A stretch of DNA of 9,406 nt from Halanaerobiales bacterium (GCA_016278435.1 JADQBU010000009.1:1-9406), one strand, 5' to 3'. Numbered from the stretch's first letter, positions 1 to 6,195 are shown. Notes: generated by a model from the letters alone, not told the origin. Numbers and translations: made by a program.

Positions 1-402
1 ATACATGGTAATACCCACACCCTGAATCAAAGCCAGAACAATAGTTCCATATCTGGTGTACTGTGCAATCTTCTTTCTTCCTTCTCTACCCTGTTTTGAT
101 AATTCCTCCAGTTTTGGAATTACAACAGTTAATAGATTAAGAATAATCGATGCTGTAATATATGGTGTAATACTCATGGCAAAAACAGTGAAATTTCTCA
201 GGGCACCACCGGCAAAGAGGTCAAGAAAATCAAATACCCCACCTACACCGCCCTGAAAAAGTCGTTCCTGCAAGGTACGAACATCAACACCTGGTACCGG
301 TACATGAGCACCGAGCCGGTAAATAACCATCATTCCCAGAACAAAAAGAACCTTATTTCTTAATTCTTTTACTTTAAAGACATTACTCAGTGCTTTTAAC
401 AA
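1..402 (-). CDS. secY: Preprotein translocase subunit SecY, N-terminal part (cut by window edge)
   Basis: SecY is the pore-forming subunit of the SecYEG channel that moves unfolded proteins across, or into, the cytoplasmic membrane. The first 134 codons are present and run off the window. Visible features are the basic cytoplasmic N-terminus, a first membrane helix near residues 17-36 ending in the conserved YRLG and PVPG motifs, the plug and TM2 region at about residues 59-95 (FAGGALRNF, then SITPYITASII), a basic cytoplasmic loop (SKQGREGRKK, 102-111) and the start of TM3. The start is a TTG one base after the rplO stop. In-frame codons upstream run into a TGA within three codons, and the first ATG lies about 23 residues inside, in TM1. 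The Shine-Dalgarno site lies inside the last rplO codons, so translation is probably coupled. It sits at the usual end of the spc gene order; adk and map often follow, but that lies outside the window. Confidence 0.96.
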   Translation of the reverse strand, partial: MLKALSNVFKVKELRNKVLFVLGMMVIYRLGAHVPVPGVDVRTLQERLFQGGVGGVFDFLDLFAGGALRNFTVFAMSITPYITASIILNLLTVVIPKLEELSKQGREGRKKIAQYTRYGTIVLALIQGVGITMY

Positions 403-403
403 A

Positions 404-847
404 TTAAATCACCTCTGCCTTCCCACCTGCATTCTCGATTTTTTCTCGGGCTGAAGAACTAAAAGCATGGGCTTTAATATGAAGGGATTTTTCTAATTCC
501 CCATTTCCTAGAATCTTGACACCATCTTTTGCTCTGGATTTAATAATTCCCTTTTCAATCAATGTTTCCGCTGTTACTTCTTCTTCATTGGAAAATTTAT
601 TTAATTGATAAACATTAACTTCGTTATATTCTTTCTTGAAAATATTAGTAAAACCAAATTTGGGTAAACGTCTGAATAAAGGAGTTTGACCACCTTCAAA
701 AGTAGGTCTTACTTTACCTCCTGAACGTGCATTCTGACCTTTTGAACCACGACCAGAGGTAAAACCATGACCTGAACCTGTTCCACGACCTACCCGTGTA
801 CGTTTTTTCTTAGAGCCTTCTGCTGGTTTTAAATCGTGTAAATTCAT
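404..847 (-). CDS. rplO: Ribosomal protein L15 (uL15)
   Basis: L15 is a late-assembling 50S protein that binds 23S rRNA. The predicted 147 residues match the usual length. The N-terminal third is the typical extended Gly/Arg/Lys-rich tail (NLHDLKPAEGSKKKR, then GRGTGSGHG and SGRGSKGQNAR at about residues 20-42), followed by the GGQTPLFRRLPKFGF motif near residues 52-66 and a globular C-terminal domain ending in the SSSAREKIENAGG segment. The ATG is preceded by a strong GGAGGTG site about nine bases upstream. The gene follows rpsE after only 19 bases; rpmD would normally lie between them but is missing. Its last codons (GAG GTG ATT) also form the Shine-Dalgarno site of secY. Confidence 0.98.
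   Translation of the reverse strand: MNLHDLKPAEGSKKKRTRVGRGTGSGHGFTSGRGSKGQNARSGGKVRPTFEGGQTPLFRRLPKFGFTNIFKKEYNEVNVYQLNKFSNEEEVTAETLIEKGIIKSRAKDGVKILGNGELEKSLHIKAHAFSSSAREKIENAGGKAEVI
408..415 (-). promoter_or_regulatory. Ribosome binding site of secY, inside the rplO coding end
   Basis: The minus strand reads GAGGTGAT, an eight-base match to the anti-Shine-Dalgarno sequence, formed by the last sense codons of rplO. The GAGG core lies nine bases before the TTG at 402. This supports the TTG as the secY start and suggests that ribosomes finishing L15 re-initiate on secY. Confidence 0.8.
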
Positions 848-866
848 CTCTTATCCACCTCCCTGT

Positions 867-1367
867 TTAACCCAGTATTTCTTCCACACTTTTCCCTCTT
901 AATTTTGCTACTTCTTCAGCACATTTCAGGTTCTTTAAACCGTTAAGGACTGCGTGGACCATATTAATTGGATTTGAAGACCCCAGTGATTTAGTCAGAA
1001 TATCACTGATACCTGACAGTTCAACAACTGCACGGACTGGACCTCCTGCTATAACACCTGTACCGGGAGCAGCTGGTTTTAATAATACTTTACCTGCACC
1101 AAATACTCCATTTATCTCATGAGGAATAGTCGTTCCTACGATAGGCACCTCGATTAAAGCCTTTTTGGCCGCATCAACACCTTTTCTAATTGATTCAGGA
1201 ACCTCGTTGGCTTTTCCAATACCAGCACCAACATGGCCCTGACCATCTCCAACTACAACCAGTGCACTGAAACTAAAACGCCGGCCACCCTTAACAACCT
1301 TGGCTACACGGTTAATATTTACAACTCGTTCTTCCAGGTCTAGCTTATCAGGATCAATTATCTTCAT
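867..1367 (-). CDS. rpsE: Ribosomal protein S5 (uS5)
   Basis: S5 is a 30S protein at the junction of head, body and mRNA entry channel. It takes part in decoding fidelity and in helix unwinding of mRNA. The predicted 166 residues are a normal length. The N-terminal double-stranded-RNA-binding-like domain contains the VVKGGRRFSF loop (about residues 24-33), where spectinomycin-resistance changes are known in other bacteria; the loop looks ordinary here. It continues with GAGIGKANEVPESIRKG. The C-terminal domain carries PAAPGTGVIAGGPVRAVVELSGI (about 98-120) and SSNPINMV. The ATG follows an AAGGAGGGG site at good spacing and lies 18 bases after rplR. The C-terminus (EEILG) is a normal S5 end with no L30-like extension, which matters because the next gene in most bacteria, rpmD, is absent. 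Confidence 0.98.
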   Translation of the reverse strand: MKIIDPDKLDLEERVVNINRVAKVVKGGRRFSFSALVVVGDGQGHVGAGIGKANEVPESIRKGVDAAKKALIEVPIVGTTIPHEINGVFGAGKVLLKPAAPGTGVIAGGPVRAVVELSGISDILTKSLGSSNPINMVHAVLNGLKNLKCAEEVAKLRGKSVEEILG

Positions 1368-1385
1368 TAATTCCCCTCCTTCTAT

Positions 1386-1742
1386 CTAAAATTTTAATCC
1401 TTTTTCACGGGCTGCTTCTGCAACCTGCTTAATCCGTCCATGATATTTATAGCCGCCACGGTCAAAAACAACCTGCTCTATTTCATTTTCAAGAGCCCGG
1501 GTTGCAACCAGTTCTCCGACCTTTGTGGCAGCTTCCTTATTACCACCATTTTCAACAGCATCCCTGATCGCTGGATCAAGGGTTGAGGCTGATACAAGAG
1601 TCTCACCGGATAGATCATCAATAAGCTGAACATATATATTTGTTAAACTACGGTACACATTCATCCGGGGTCTCTCCGGAGTACCAGTTATTCTATTTCT
1701 TATTCTCATATGCCGTTTTTTTCTGGCAGAATTTTTATCCAT
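1386..1742 (-). CDS. rplR: Ribosomal protein L18 (uL18)
   Basis: L18 binds 5S rRNA with L5 and helps dock it on the 50S central protuberance. From the chosen ATG it has 118 residues, typical for the family. Visible features are the basic N-terminus (DKNSARKKRHMRIRNRI), the GTPERPRMNVYRSLTNIYVQ segment at about residues 20-39, and the diagnostic C-terminus with FDRGGYKYHGR at about 93-103 and ARE.GLKF at the end. The frame stays open six codons further to a TTG at 1760, directly after the rplF stop, but that codon lacks a Shine-Dalgarno site; AAGGGAG lies eight bases before the ATG at 1742, which gives the family N-terminus. It follows rplF after 18 bases. Confidence 0.96.
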   Translation of the reverse strand: MDKNSARKKRHMRIRNRITGTPERPRMNVYRSLTNIYVQLIDDLSGETLVSASTLDPAIRDAVENGGNKEAATKVGELVATRALENEIEQVVFDRGGYKYHGRIKQVAEAAREKGLKF

Positions 1743-1760
1743 CCCACTCACTCCCTTCAA

Positions 1761-2294
1761 TTATCCAGTTTTACCTACTTTCCGTCTAATATGCTCACCG
1801 ACATACTTGATTCCCTTACCTTTGTATGGTTCAGGTTTACGGACTGCTCTTACCTGAGCAGCTACATCGCCGACAAGCTGTTTATCTATACCTCTAACAG
1901 TGATTTTTGTGTTGTTTTCTACTTCAAATTCTATATTCCCAACGGCCTCAATGGTTACTGGATGAGAATAGCCTGCTTCGATTTCAAGATTTTTACCCTT
2001 GACCTGGGCACTGTAACCAACTCCGACCATTTCCAGCTTTTTTTCGAAACCTTCGGTAACACCTTTAATCATACTATCAATTAAACTCCTGGCCAGCCCA
2101 TGCTGGGACCTGTTATTTTTATCATCACCAGCACGTTCCACTATAATTTGATTATCTTCCTTGGTTACGGTTAAAATAGGATTGACTTCCCGGGTGAGTT
2201 CTCCTTTGGACCCTTTAACTACAACTTTATTTCCATCAATAGTAACCTGTACTCCTTCAGGAATTTCAACAGGTAATCTTCCTATACGGGACAT
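1761..2294 (-). CDS. rplF: Ribosomal protein L6 (uL6)
   Basis: L6 lies near the factor-binding site of the 50S subunit and contacts 23S rRNA domain VI close to the sarcin-ricin loop. From the chosen ATG it has 177 residues, a normal length, with the two repeated L6 domains expected for the family. The N-terminus SRIGRLPVEIPEGV is canonical; the second domain carries KKLEMVGVGYSAQ and the signature EPYKGKGIKYVGE at the C-terminal end. The frame extends seven codons upstream to a TTG at 2315, but GGAGGTGA lies seven bases before the ATG at 2294 and the extra residues do not match the family, so the shorter start is preferred. It is preceded by the longest gap between ribosomal protein genes (43 bases) and followed by rplR 18 bases on. 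Confidence 0.97.
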   Translation of the reverse strand: MSRIGRLPVEIPEGVQVTIDGNKVVVKGSKGELTREVNPILTVTKEDNQIIVERAGDDKNNRSQHGLARSLIDSMIKGVTEGFEKKLEMVGVGYSAQVKGKNLEIEAGYSHPVTIEAVGNIEFEVENNTKITVRGIDKQLVGDVAAQVRAVRKPEPYKGKGIKYVGEHIRRKVGKTG

Positions 2295-2315
2295 CACTTC
2301 ACCTCCATTTTTCAA

Positions 2316-2337
2316 TCGTATTTATTAATATAAACGA
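2316..2337 (-). other. Small AT-rich hairpin in the rpsH-rplF gap
   Basis: Immediately after the rpsH stop, the minus strand reads TCG-TTTAT-ATTA-ATAAA-TA-CGA. It can fold into an eight-pair stem with a two-base bulge and a four-base loop. There is no following T-run, so it is not a terminator by itself. The stem is weak because five of the eight pairs are A-T. It might influence mRNA stability or rplF translation; the rplF Shine-Dalgarno site lies a few bases further on and is not covered. It could also be chance in AT-rich DNA. Confidence 0.3.
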
Positions 2338-2736
2338 CTACCATACATAGCAGAGTACTTCTCCACCCACACCTTCATTACGGGCCTTTTTATCTGTTAA
2401 TATTCCGTGGGAAGTGGATAAAACAGCAACACCTAATCCCCCAAGAACCCTGGGAATTTCATCTTTATTTACATAAACCCTTAATCCGGGTTTGCTTATT
2501 CTCTTCAAACCAGAAATAACCTTCTGTTTATTATCCCCATATTTGAGATATACCCTGATATTATTCTGCGGATATTTTTCTATAACTTTAAAATCTCTAA
2601 TAAAACCTTCTTCTTTTAAGGTTTCTGCAATATTGCATTTTAATTTTGATAAAGGAATATCAACAGTATCTTTTTTTGTATTATTTGCATTTCTGATTCT
2701 TGTAAGCATATCTGCAATAGGATCAGTAATATTCAT
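2338..2736 (-). CDS. rpsH: Ribosomal protein S8 (uS8)
   Basis: S8 binds helix 21 of 16S rRNA early in 30S assembly. In E. coli it also represses the spc operon by binding the mRNA near rplE; no such site was identified here. The predicted 132 residues match the family. The N-terminus (NITDPIADMLTRIRNAN) is canonical and the RNA-binding C-terminus carries STSHGILTDKKARNEGVGGEVLCYVW-type residues at about 107-132, including the invariant STSxG motif. The ATG is preceded by AGGGAGGT. It lies 21 bases after rpsN, and its TAG stop is followed by the 43-base gap before rplF. Confidence 0.98.
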   Translation of the reverse strand: MNITDPIADMLTRIRNANNTKKDTVDIPLSKLKCNIAETLKEEGFIRDFKVIEKYPQNNIRVYLKYGDNKQKVISGLKRISKPGLRVYVNKDEIPRVLGGLGVAVLSTSHGILTDKKARNEGVGGEVLCYVW

Positions 2737-2757
2737 TTAAAATAACCTCCCTTCTTT

Positions 2758-2943
2758 TTACCAGCTTGCTTTTTTGACACCGGGAATTTCGCCTTTGTGG
2801 GCCAGTTCCCTGAAGCATATCCGGCAGAGGTCAAATTTACGTATATAACCCCGTGACCTCCCACAGCGTTGACATCTATTATTATTCCGGGTAGAATATT
2901 TAGATTCTTTGTTTGCTTTTTCTATTAAGGCCTTTCGAGCCAT
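2758..2943 (-). CDS. rpsN: Ribosomal protein S14, short zinc-binding type (uS14)
   Basis: S14 sits in the 30S head and is needed for its assembly. At 61 residues this is the short, zinc-binding (type Z, or C+) form, unlike the roughly 100-residue zinc-free form of enterobacteria. The four zinc ligands are intact: C24, C27, C40 and C43 in NRCQRCGR and DLCRICFREL. The C-terminus GEIPGVKKASW is the family signature. The start follows an AAGGAGGT site. The gene lies between rplE and rpsH with 21 bases on each side, as expected in the spc order. Some Bacillota also keep a zinc-free paralogue elsewhere for zinc starvation; the window cannot show whether this genome does. Confidence 0.98.
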   Translation of the reverse strand: MARKALIEKANKESKYSTRNNNRCQRCGRSRGYIRKFDLCRICFRELAHKGEIPGVKKASW

Positions 2944-2964
2944 TAATTTAATACCTCCTTTAAT

Positions 2965-3510
2965 TTATTTATTTTCACGAAATGGCATTCCCATCATTTT
3001 CAATAATTCATAGGCTTCTTCATCGGTCTCAGCAGTTGTAACGATCGTTGCTTCCAGACCATGCACCTTATCAACATCATCAACTTTTATCTCGGGAAAT
3101 ACCACATGTTCTCTAATTCCCACACTGTAATTACCTCTCCCATCAAATGCTTTGGGGGATACACCCCTAAAGTCACGGATCCGGGGCAGGGTAATATTAA
3201 TTAGTTTATATAAAAACTCATACATTAATTCTCCACGGAGTGTTGCCTTAACTCCAATCGGCATTCCTTCTCTAACTTTAAAGTTCGCCACAGATTTCTT
3301 AGCTCTGGTCACAATTGGTCTCTGACCAGTGATTTGGGCTATCTCTTCAACCACTGTATCCAGCAGTTTGGGATCATCTTTGGCATCACCCAGCCCAACA
3401 TTTATAACAACCTTTTGGACTCTGGGCACCTGCATAACATTCTCATAATTAAAACGTTCTTTTAATCTCGGTAAAATATCCTGTTTAAACTGTTCAGCCA
3501 GTACAGACAT
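2965..3510 (-). CDS. rplE: Ribosomal protein L5 (uL5)
   Basis: L5 binds 5S rRNA and forms part of the central protuberance, where it contacts the P-site tRNA and bridges to S13. The predicted 181 residues fit the family (about 179). Recognisable stretches are VPRVQKVVINVGLG at about residues 28-41, ITGQRPIVTRAKKSVANFKVREG at about 60-82 and RDFRGVSPKAFDGRGNYS at about 112-129, with the final TAETDEEAYELLKMMGMPF block. The ATG has one of the strongest Shine-Dalgarno sites in the window (AAGGAGGT). It follows rplX after 21 bases. Confidence 0.98.
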   Translation of the reverse strand: MSVLAEQFKQDILPRLKERFNYENVMQVPRVQKVVINVGLGDAKDDPKLLDTVVEEIAQITGQRPIVTRAKKSVANFKVREGMPIGVKATLRGELMYEFLYKLINITLPRIRDFRGVSPKAFDGRGNYSVGIREHVVFPEIKVDDVDKVHGLEATIVTTAETDEEAYELLKMMGMPFRENK

Positions 3511-3531
3511 CCCGTAACCTCCTTCCGTTCA

Positions 3532-3846
3532 TTATTTATCTATAATTTCATCACATTTCTTACAGATTCTAACCTTATCGTCACTGTCCAGTACTCTAAC
3601 ACCAAAGCGTGTTTTTTCATCACAGCGAGGACATACTAACTGGGCATTGGAAATATGAATCGGGGCTTCATTTTCGATTATTCCGCCCTGGGGCATATCC
3701 TGGCTCGGCCGCCGGTGGCGGTGTACAATATTGATTCCTTCGATTATAACTCTATCTTTATCAGGGATTACAGTTAACACTTTTCCCCTTTTCCCCTTAT
3801 CTTTTCCGGAAATAACTTCAACTAAATCGCCTTTTTTTATTCTCAT
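3532..3846 (-). CDS. rplX: Ribosomal protein L24 (uL24) with a C-terminal zinc-ribbon-like motif
   Basis: L24 initiates 50S assembly by binding the 5' domain of 23S rRNA, and lies near the polypeptide exit. The predicted 104 residues are normal. The N-terminal KOW motif is clear (KKGDLVEVISGKDKGKRGKV, about residues 4-23), followed by GINIVHRHRRPSQDMPQGGIIENEAPIH. The C-terminal part has two cysteine pairs, C72/C75 (CPRC) and C95/C98 (CKKC), spaced like a zinc ribbon. Many but not all bacterial L24 proteins have these, so zinc binding is inferred. The ATG follows a G-rich site (GGGGGGAG). The gene lies 15 bases after rplN. Confidence 0.97.
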   Translation of the reverse strand: MRIKKGDLVEVISGKDKGKRGKVLTVIPDKDRVIIEGINIVHRHRRPSQDMPQGGIIENEAPIHISNAQLVCPRCDEKTRFGVRVLDSDDKVRICKKCDEIIDK

Positions 3847-3861
3847 TGATTACTCCCCCCT

Positions 3862-4227
3862 CTAAAGTACCTCAGGTGCCAGGGATATTATCTTCATATA
3901 ATTCTTGTCTCTTAACTCCCTGGTAACAGGACCAAAGATCCTTGTACCCTGGGGATTATCCGTATTATCTAATATTACTGCAGCATTCTCATCGAATCTT
4001 ATATATGAACCATCTTTTCTTTTTAATTCCTTTTTCGTCCTTACAACCAGGGCTCTTACTACTTCACCTTTCTTTACCATGCCATCAGGAATTGCTTCCT
4101 TAACAGTAGCGATGATCTGATCACCGATATGGGCATACTGCTTTTTACCACCAAGCACTTTGATACAGAGCAGTTCACGTGCCCCGGAGTTATCTGCAAC
4201 CCGTAATCTACTTTCGGCCTGAATCAT
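3862..4227 (-). CDS. rplN: Ribosomal protein L14 (uL14)
   Basis: L14 is a conserved 50S protein at the subunit interface. It forms an intersubunit bridge with 16S rRNA and is the docking site of the silencing factor RsfS in other bacteria. The predicted 121 residues match the family. The start MIQAESRLRVADNSGAREL is canonical, as are KKGEVVRALVVRTKKE in the middle and the C-terminal NPQGTRIFGPVTREL (about residues 92-106). The ATG is preceded by AAGGAGGGG. In E. coli the spc operon begins here, but only 29 bases separate it from rpsQ, with no terminator or clear promoter, so it is probably continuous with the S10 genes as in Bacillus. Confidence 0.98.
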   Translation of the reverse strand: MIQAESRLRVADNSGARELLCIKVLGGKKQYAHIGDQIIATVKEAIPDGMVKKGEVVRALVVRTKKELKRKDGSYIRFDENAAVILDNTDNPQGTRIFGPVTRELRDKNYMKIISLAPEVL

Positions 4228-4256
4228 TACAGCCCCTCCTTTCCGAATTTAGGACC

Positions 4257-4517
4257 TTATTTAGCTCTTTCAATTACTTCTACTACCCGCCATCTTTTGG
4301 TTTTGCTCAGGGGGCGGGTTTCTATAATCCGGACTTTGTCGCCTTCATTACAGATATTATCTTCGTCATGGACTTTGTATTTTTTGGTTTTTTTAACAAC
4401 CCGCTTATAGAGTGGATGCTGAGTCTTCCTCTCAACAGCAACCGTAACGGTTTTATCCATCTTATTGCTAACCACAAATCCTGTACGCTCTTTGCGTAAA
4501 TTTCTTTTTTCTTCCAT
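4257..4517 (-). CDS. rpsQ: Ribosomal protein S17 (uS17)
   Basis: S17 is an early-binding 30S protein with an OB fold that contacts 16S rRNA in the body. The predicted 86 residues match the usual 84-88. The core GFVVSNKMDKTVTVAVER (about residues 13-30), HPLYKRVVKKTKKYKVHDE and the ETRPLSKTKRWRVVEV motif near the C-terminus are all typical. The ATG is preceded by a GGGGGAG site about six bases upstream. It follows rpmC after 12 bases and is the last gene of the S10 block in the E. coli sense. Confidence 0.97.
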   Translation of the reverse strand: MEEKRNLRKERTGFVVSNKMDKTVTVAVERKTQHPLYKRVVKKTKKYKVHDEDNICNEGDKVRIIETRPLSKTKRWRVVEVIERAK

Positions 4518-4529
4518 ATAAAACTCCCC

Positions 4530-4733
4530 CTATGCCTGTCTTATGCCGAGTTCTCGCTCGCGTAGAACTGTCTTTATGCGGGCGATTATTCTTTTTACTT
4601 CCCGGATTCTTAACGGGTTATCCAGCTGGGCAGTAGCATGTTGAAATCTAAGGTTAAATAATTCTTCTTTGAATTCTCTTACCTTCTGTTCCAGCTCGGC
4701 ATCAGTTAAATTTCTAAGTTCATCAGCTTTCAT
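4530..4733 (-). CDS. rpmC: Ribosomal protein L29 (uL29)
   Basis: L29 is a small 50S protein at the polypeptide exit, next to L23, where trigger factor and signal recognition particle dock. From the chosen ATG it has 67 residues and forms the expected pair of long helices: KADELRNLTDAELEQKV, then FKEELFNLRFQHATAQLDNP, the family signature, then the basic second helix. The frame extends four codons to an ATG at 4745, but the family normally begins M-K-A-D/K-E-L-R, which is the internal ATG; that ATG is preceded by a GGTGAGG stretch. With this start the gene overlaps the end of rplP by 11 bases, suggesting coupled translation. The exact start is the least certain part. Confidence 0.93.
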   Translation of the reverse strand: MKADELRNLTDAELEQKVREFKEELFNLRFQHATAQLDNPLRIREVKRIIARIKTVLRERELGIRQA

Positions 4734-5157
4734 CAGCCTCACCATCCATTCCTTGTCTGGTTACAAATTTTGTCCTTATGGGTAATTTGTGAGCTGCAAG
4801 CCTCATTGATTCCTGGGCGATCTCTTCACTTACACCGGCCAGCTCAAATAAGATTCTTCCCGGTTTAACAACAGCTACCCATTTTTCGGGAACACCTTTT
4901 CCACTTCCCATCCGGGTTTCAGCAGGCTTGGCTGTGACGGGTTTATCGGGAAAAACTTTAACCCAGACCTTCCCGCCTCTTTTAATAAATCTGGTCAGTG
5001 CAACCCGGGCAGCTTCAATCTGTCTATTTGTTAACCAAACGGGTTCTAAAGCCATTAATCCGTATTCACCAAAGGTGATTTCAGTACCCCGTACGGCTTT
5101 ACCCTTCATTCTACCACGATGTTGTTTACGGTGTTTTACTCTCTTTGGTACTAACAT
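4723..5157 (-). CDS. rplP: Ribosomal protein L16 (uL16)
   Basis: L16 is a late 50S assembly protein near the A-site and the elbow of the tRNA, related to eukaryotic L10e. The predicted 144 residues are typical. The N-terminus LVPKRVKHRKQHRGRMKG is diagnostic, followed by ITFGEYGLMALEP (about residues 28-40), TNRQIEAARVALTRFIKRGGK and the loop PVTAKPAETRMGSGKG (about 73-88) that reaches toward the peptidyl transferase centre. The ATG is preceded by AAAGGAGG seven bases upstream. Its 3' end overlaps the chosen rpmC start by 11 bases in another frame. The C-terminal GEADES tail is slightly longer and more acidic than many homologues. Confidence 0.98.
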   Translation of the reverse strand: MLVPKRVKHRKQHRGRMKGKAVRGTEITFGEYGLMALEPVWLTNRQIEAARVALTRFIKRGGKVWVKVFPDKPVTAKPAETRMGSGKGVPEKWVAVVKPGRILFELAGVSEEIAQESMRLAAHKLPIRTKFVTRQGMDGEADES

Positions 5158-5181
5158 CTAGCAGCCTCCTTTCATCAAATT

Positions 5182-5829
5182 CTATCCTTCATCATCCACT
5201 TCAGGAAGTATTTCTCCTTTATTGATCCATACTTTTACTCCAATTTTCCCATAAGTGGTATCAGCTTCGGCAAAACCATAATCAATATCAGCTCTGAGAG
5301 TATGAAGGGGAACACTTCCTTCATTATAGCCCTCTCTTCTTGCCATTTCAGCGCCACCAAGGCGGCCGCTACTCTGAACTTTGAATCCCTCTGCTCCCAT
5401 CCGCATAGCTCTATTCATTGCCTGTTTCATGGCCCTTCTGAAAGAAACACGTCTTAATAACTGAGCAGCAATATTTTCGGCTACAAGCTGGGCATTGAGC
5501 TCGGGATTATCAACTTCAACAACATTTATCTGAACACTCTTGCCTGTCATATTTTCAATTTCCTGTCTCAGGGCATCTACTTCAGAGCCACCCCTTCCTA
5601 TTACCATTCCGGGTCGGGCTGTATAAACATCTAGCTTTAATCTGTTTGCTGCTCTTTCAATAACTATCCTGGAGATTCCTGCTTCAAACATTTTGCCTTT
5701 TATATGATTTCTTATTTTTATATCTTCTTGTAAAATTTCGGAAAAGTTATTTTTATCAGCATACCATCTAGCATCCCAGTTTTTAATTACCCCTACCCGG
5801 AGTCCATGTGGATTTACCTTTTGACCCAA
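5182..5829 (-). CDS. rpsC: Ribosomal protein S3 (uS3)
   Basis: S3 lies at the mRNA entry site of the 30S head and, with S4 and S5, helps unwind mRNA. The predicted 215 residues fit the family. The N-terminus GQKVNPHGLRVG is canonical, the KH RNA-binding domain shows the GMVIGRGGSEVDAL loop (IGRG at about residues 77-80), and the C-terminal domain carries the GRLGGAEMARREGYNEGSVPLHTLRADIDYG signature at about residues 156-186. The start codon is TTG, only three bases after the rplV stop. Its AAGGAGGG Shine-Dalgarno site is the coding sequence for the last three L22 residues, so translation is probably coupled to rplV. Confidence 0.98.
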   Translation of the reverse strand: MGQKVNPHGLRVGVIKNWDARWYADKNNFSEILQEDIKIRNHIKGKMFEAGISRIVIERAANRLKLDVYTARPGMVIGRGGSEVDALRQEIENMTGKSVQINVVEVDNPELNAQLVAENIAAQLLRRVSFRRAMKQAMNRAMRMGAEGFKVQSSGRLGGAEMARREGYNEGSVPLHTLRADIDYGFAEADTTYGKIGVKVWINKGEILPEVDDEG

Positions 5830-5832
5830 AAT

Positions 5833-6174
5833 TTATCCCTCCTTTGTATCACTCATTATGATTGTTATATGACTAGTACGCCTGTTAATGGGACTAGCCT
5901 GACCCATCGCCCTCGGGCGAAATCTTTTCATCGTCGGTCCTTCATCTATAAAAGCCTTTGCAACATATAAATCATCTACAAACATATCATGGTTATTTTC
6001 TGCATTAGCAACAGCAGAATTAACTACTTTTTCAATCAGTTTTGATGCTTTTCTAGGAGTATTTTTTAAAATTGCAATAGCTTCATCTACATCTTTCCCG
6101 CGAATTAAATCAATAACCTGTCTCGCTTTACGTGGGGAAATACGAACAAATTTGGCAACTGCCTTGGCCTCCAT
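5833..6174 (-). CDS. rplV: Ribosomal protein L22 (uL22)
   Basis: L22 binds all domains of 23S rRNA and its hairpin lines the nascent-peptide tunnel. From the chosen ATG it has 113 residues, normal for the family. The N-terminus EAKAVAKFVRISPRKARQV is canonical. The tunnel hairpin, where macrolide-resistance changes occur in other species, is the MKRFRPRAMGQASPINRRTSH region at about residues 82-102; it looks ordinary, with no insertion or deletion. The frame continues six codons upstream to an ATG at 6192 that has no Shine-Dalgarno site, whereas AAGGGGGG lies five bases before the ATG at 6174. It follows rpsS after 21 bases. Confidence 0.97.
   Translation of the reverse strand: MEAKAVAKFVRISPRKARQVIDLIRGKDVDEAIAILKNTPRKASKLIEKVVNSAVANAENNHDMFVDDLYVAKAFIDEGPTMKRFRPRAMGQASPINRRTSHITIIMSDTKEG
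5837..5844 (-). promoter_or_regulatory. Ribosome binding site of rpsC, encoding the last L22 residues
   Basis: The minus strand reads AAGGAGGG, which is in frame the Lys-Glu-Gly C-terminus of L22. GGAGG lies eight bases before the rpsC TTG. This supports the TTG start and coupled translation of rplV and rpsC. Confidence 0.8.
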
Positions 6175-6195
6175 AATAACCCCCCTTATCATATA

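Noticed and set aside
1710..2084. Plus-strand open frame of 124 codons opposite rplR and rplF
   Set aside because: The aromatic-rich, low-complexity translation is typical of antisense reading of conserved ribosomal genes; no independent support.
2295..2315. Longer L6 from the TTG at 2315
   Set aside because: The extra seven residues are encoded by the rplF ribosome binding region (GGAGGTGA) and do not resemble L6.
4179..4499. Plus-strand open frame of 106 codons opposite rpsQ and rplN
   Set aside because: It is antisense to two clearly recognised genes, crosses their junction, has no family resemblance and no ribosome binding site; a shadow frame.
6175..6192. Longer L22 with six extra N-terminal residues from the ATG at 6192
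   Set aside because: No Shine-Dalgarno site precedes that ATG, it would overlap the region just after the rpsS stop, and the family N-terminus matches the ATG at 6174.
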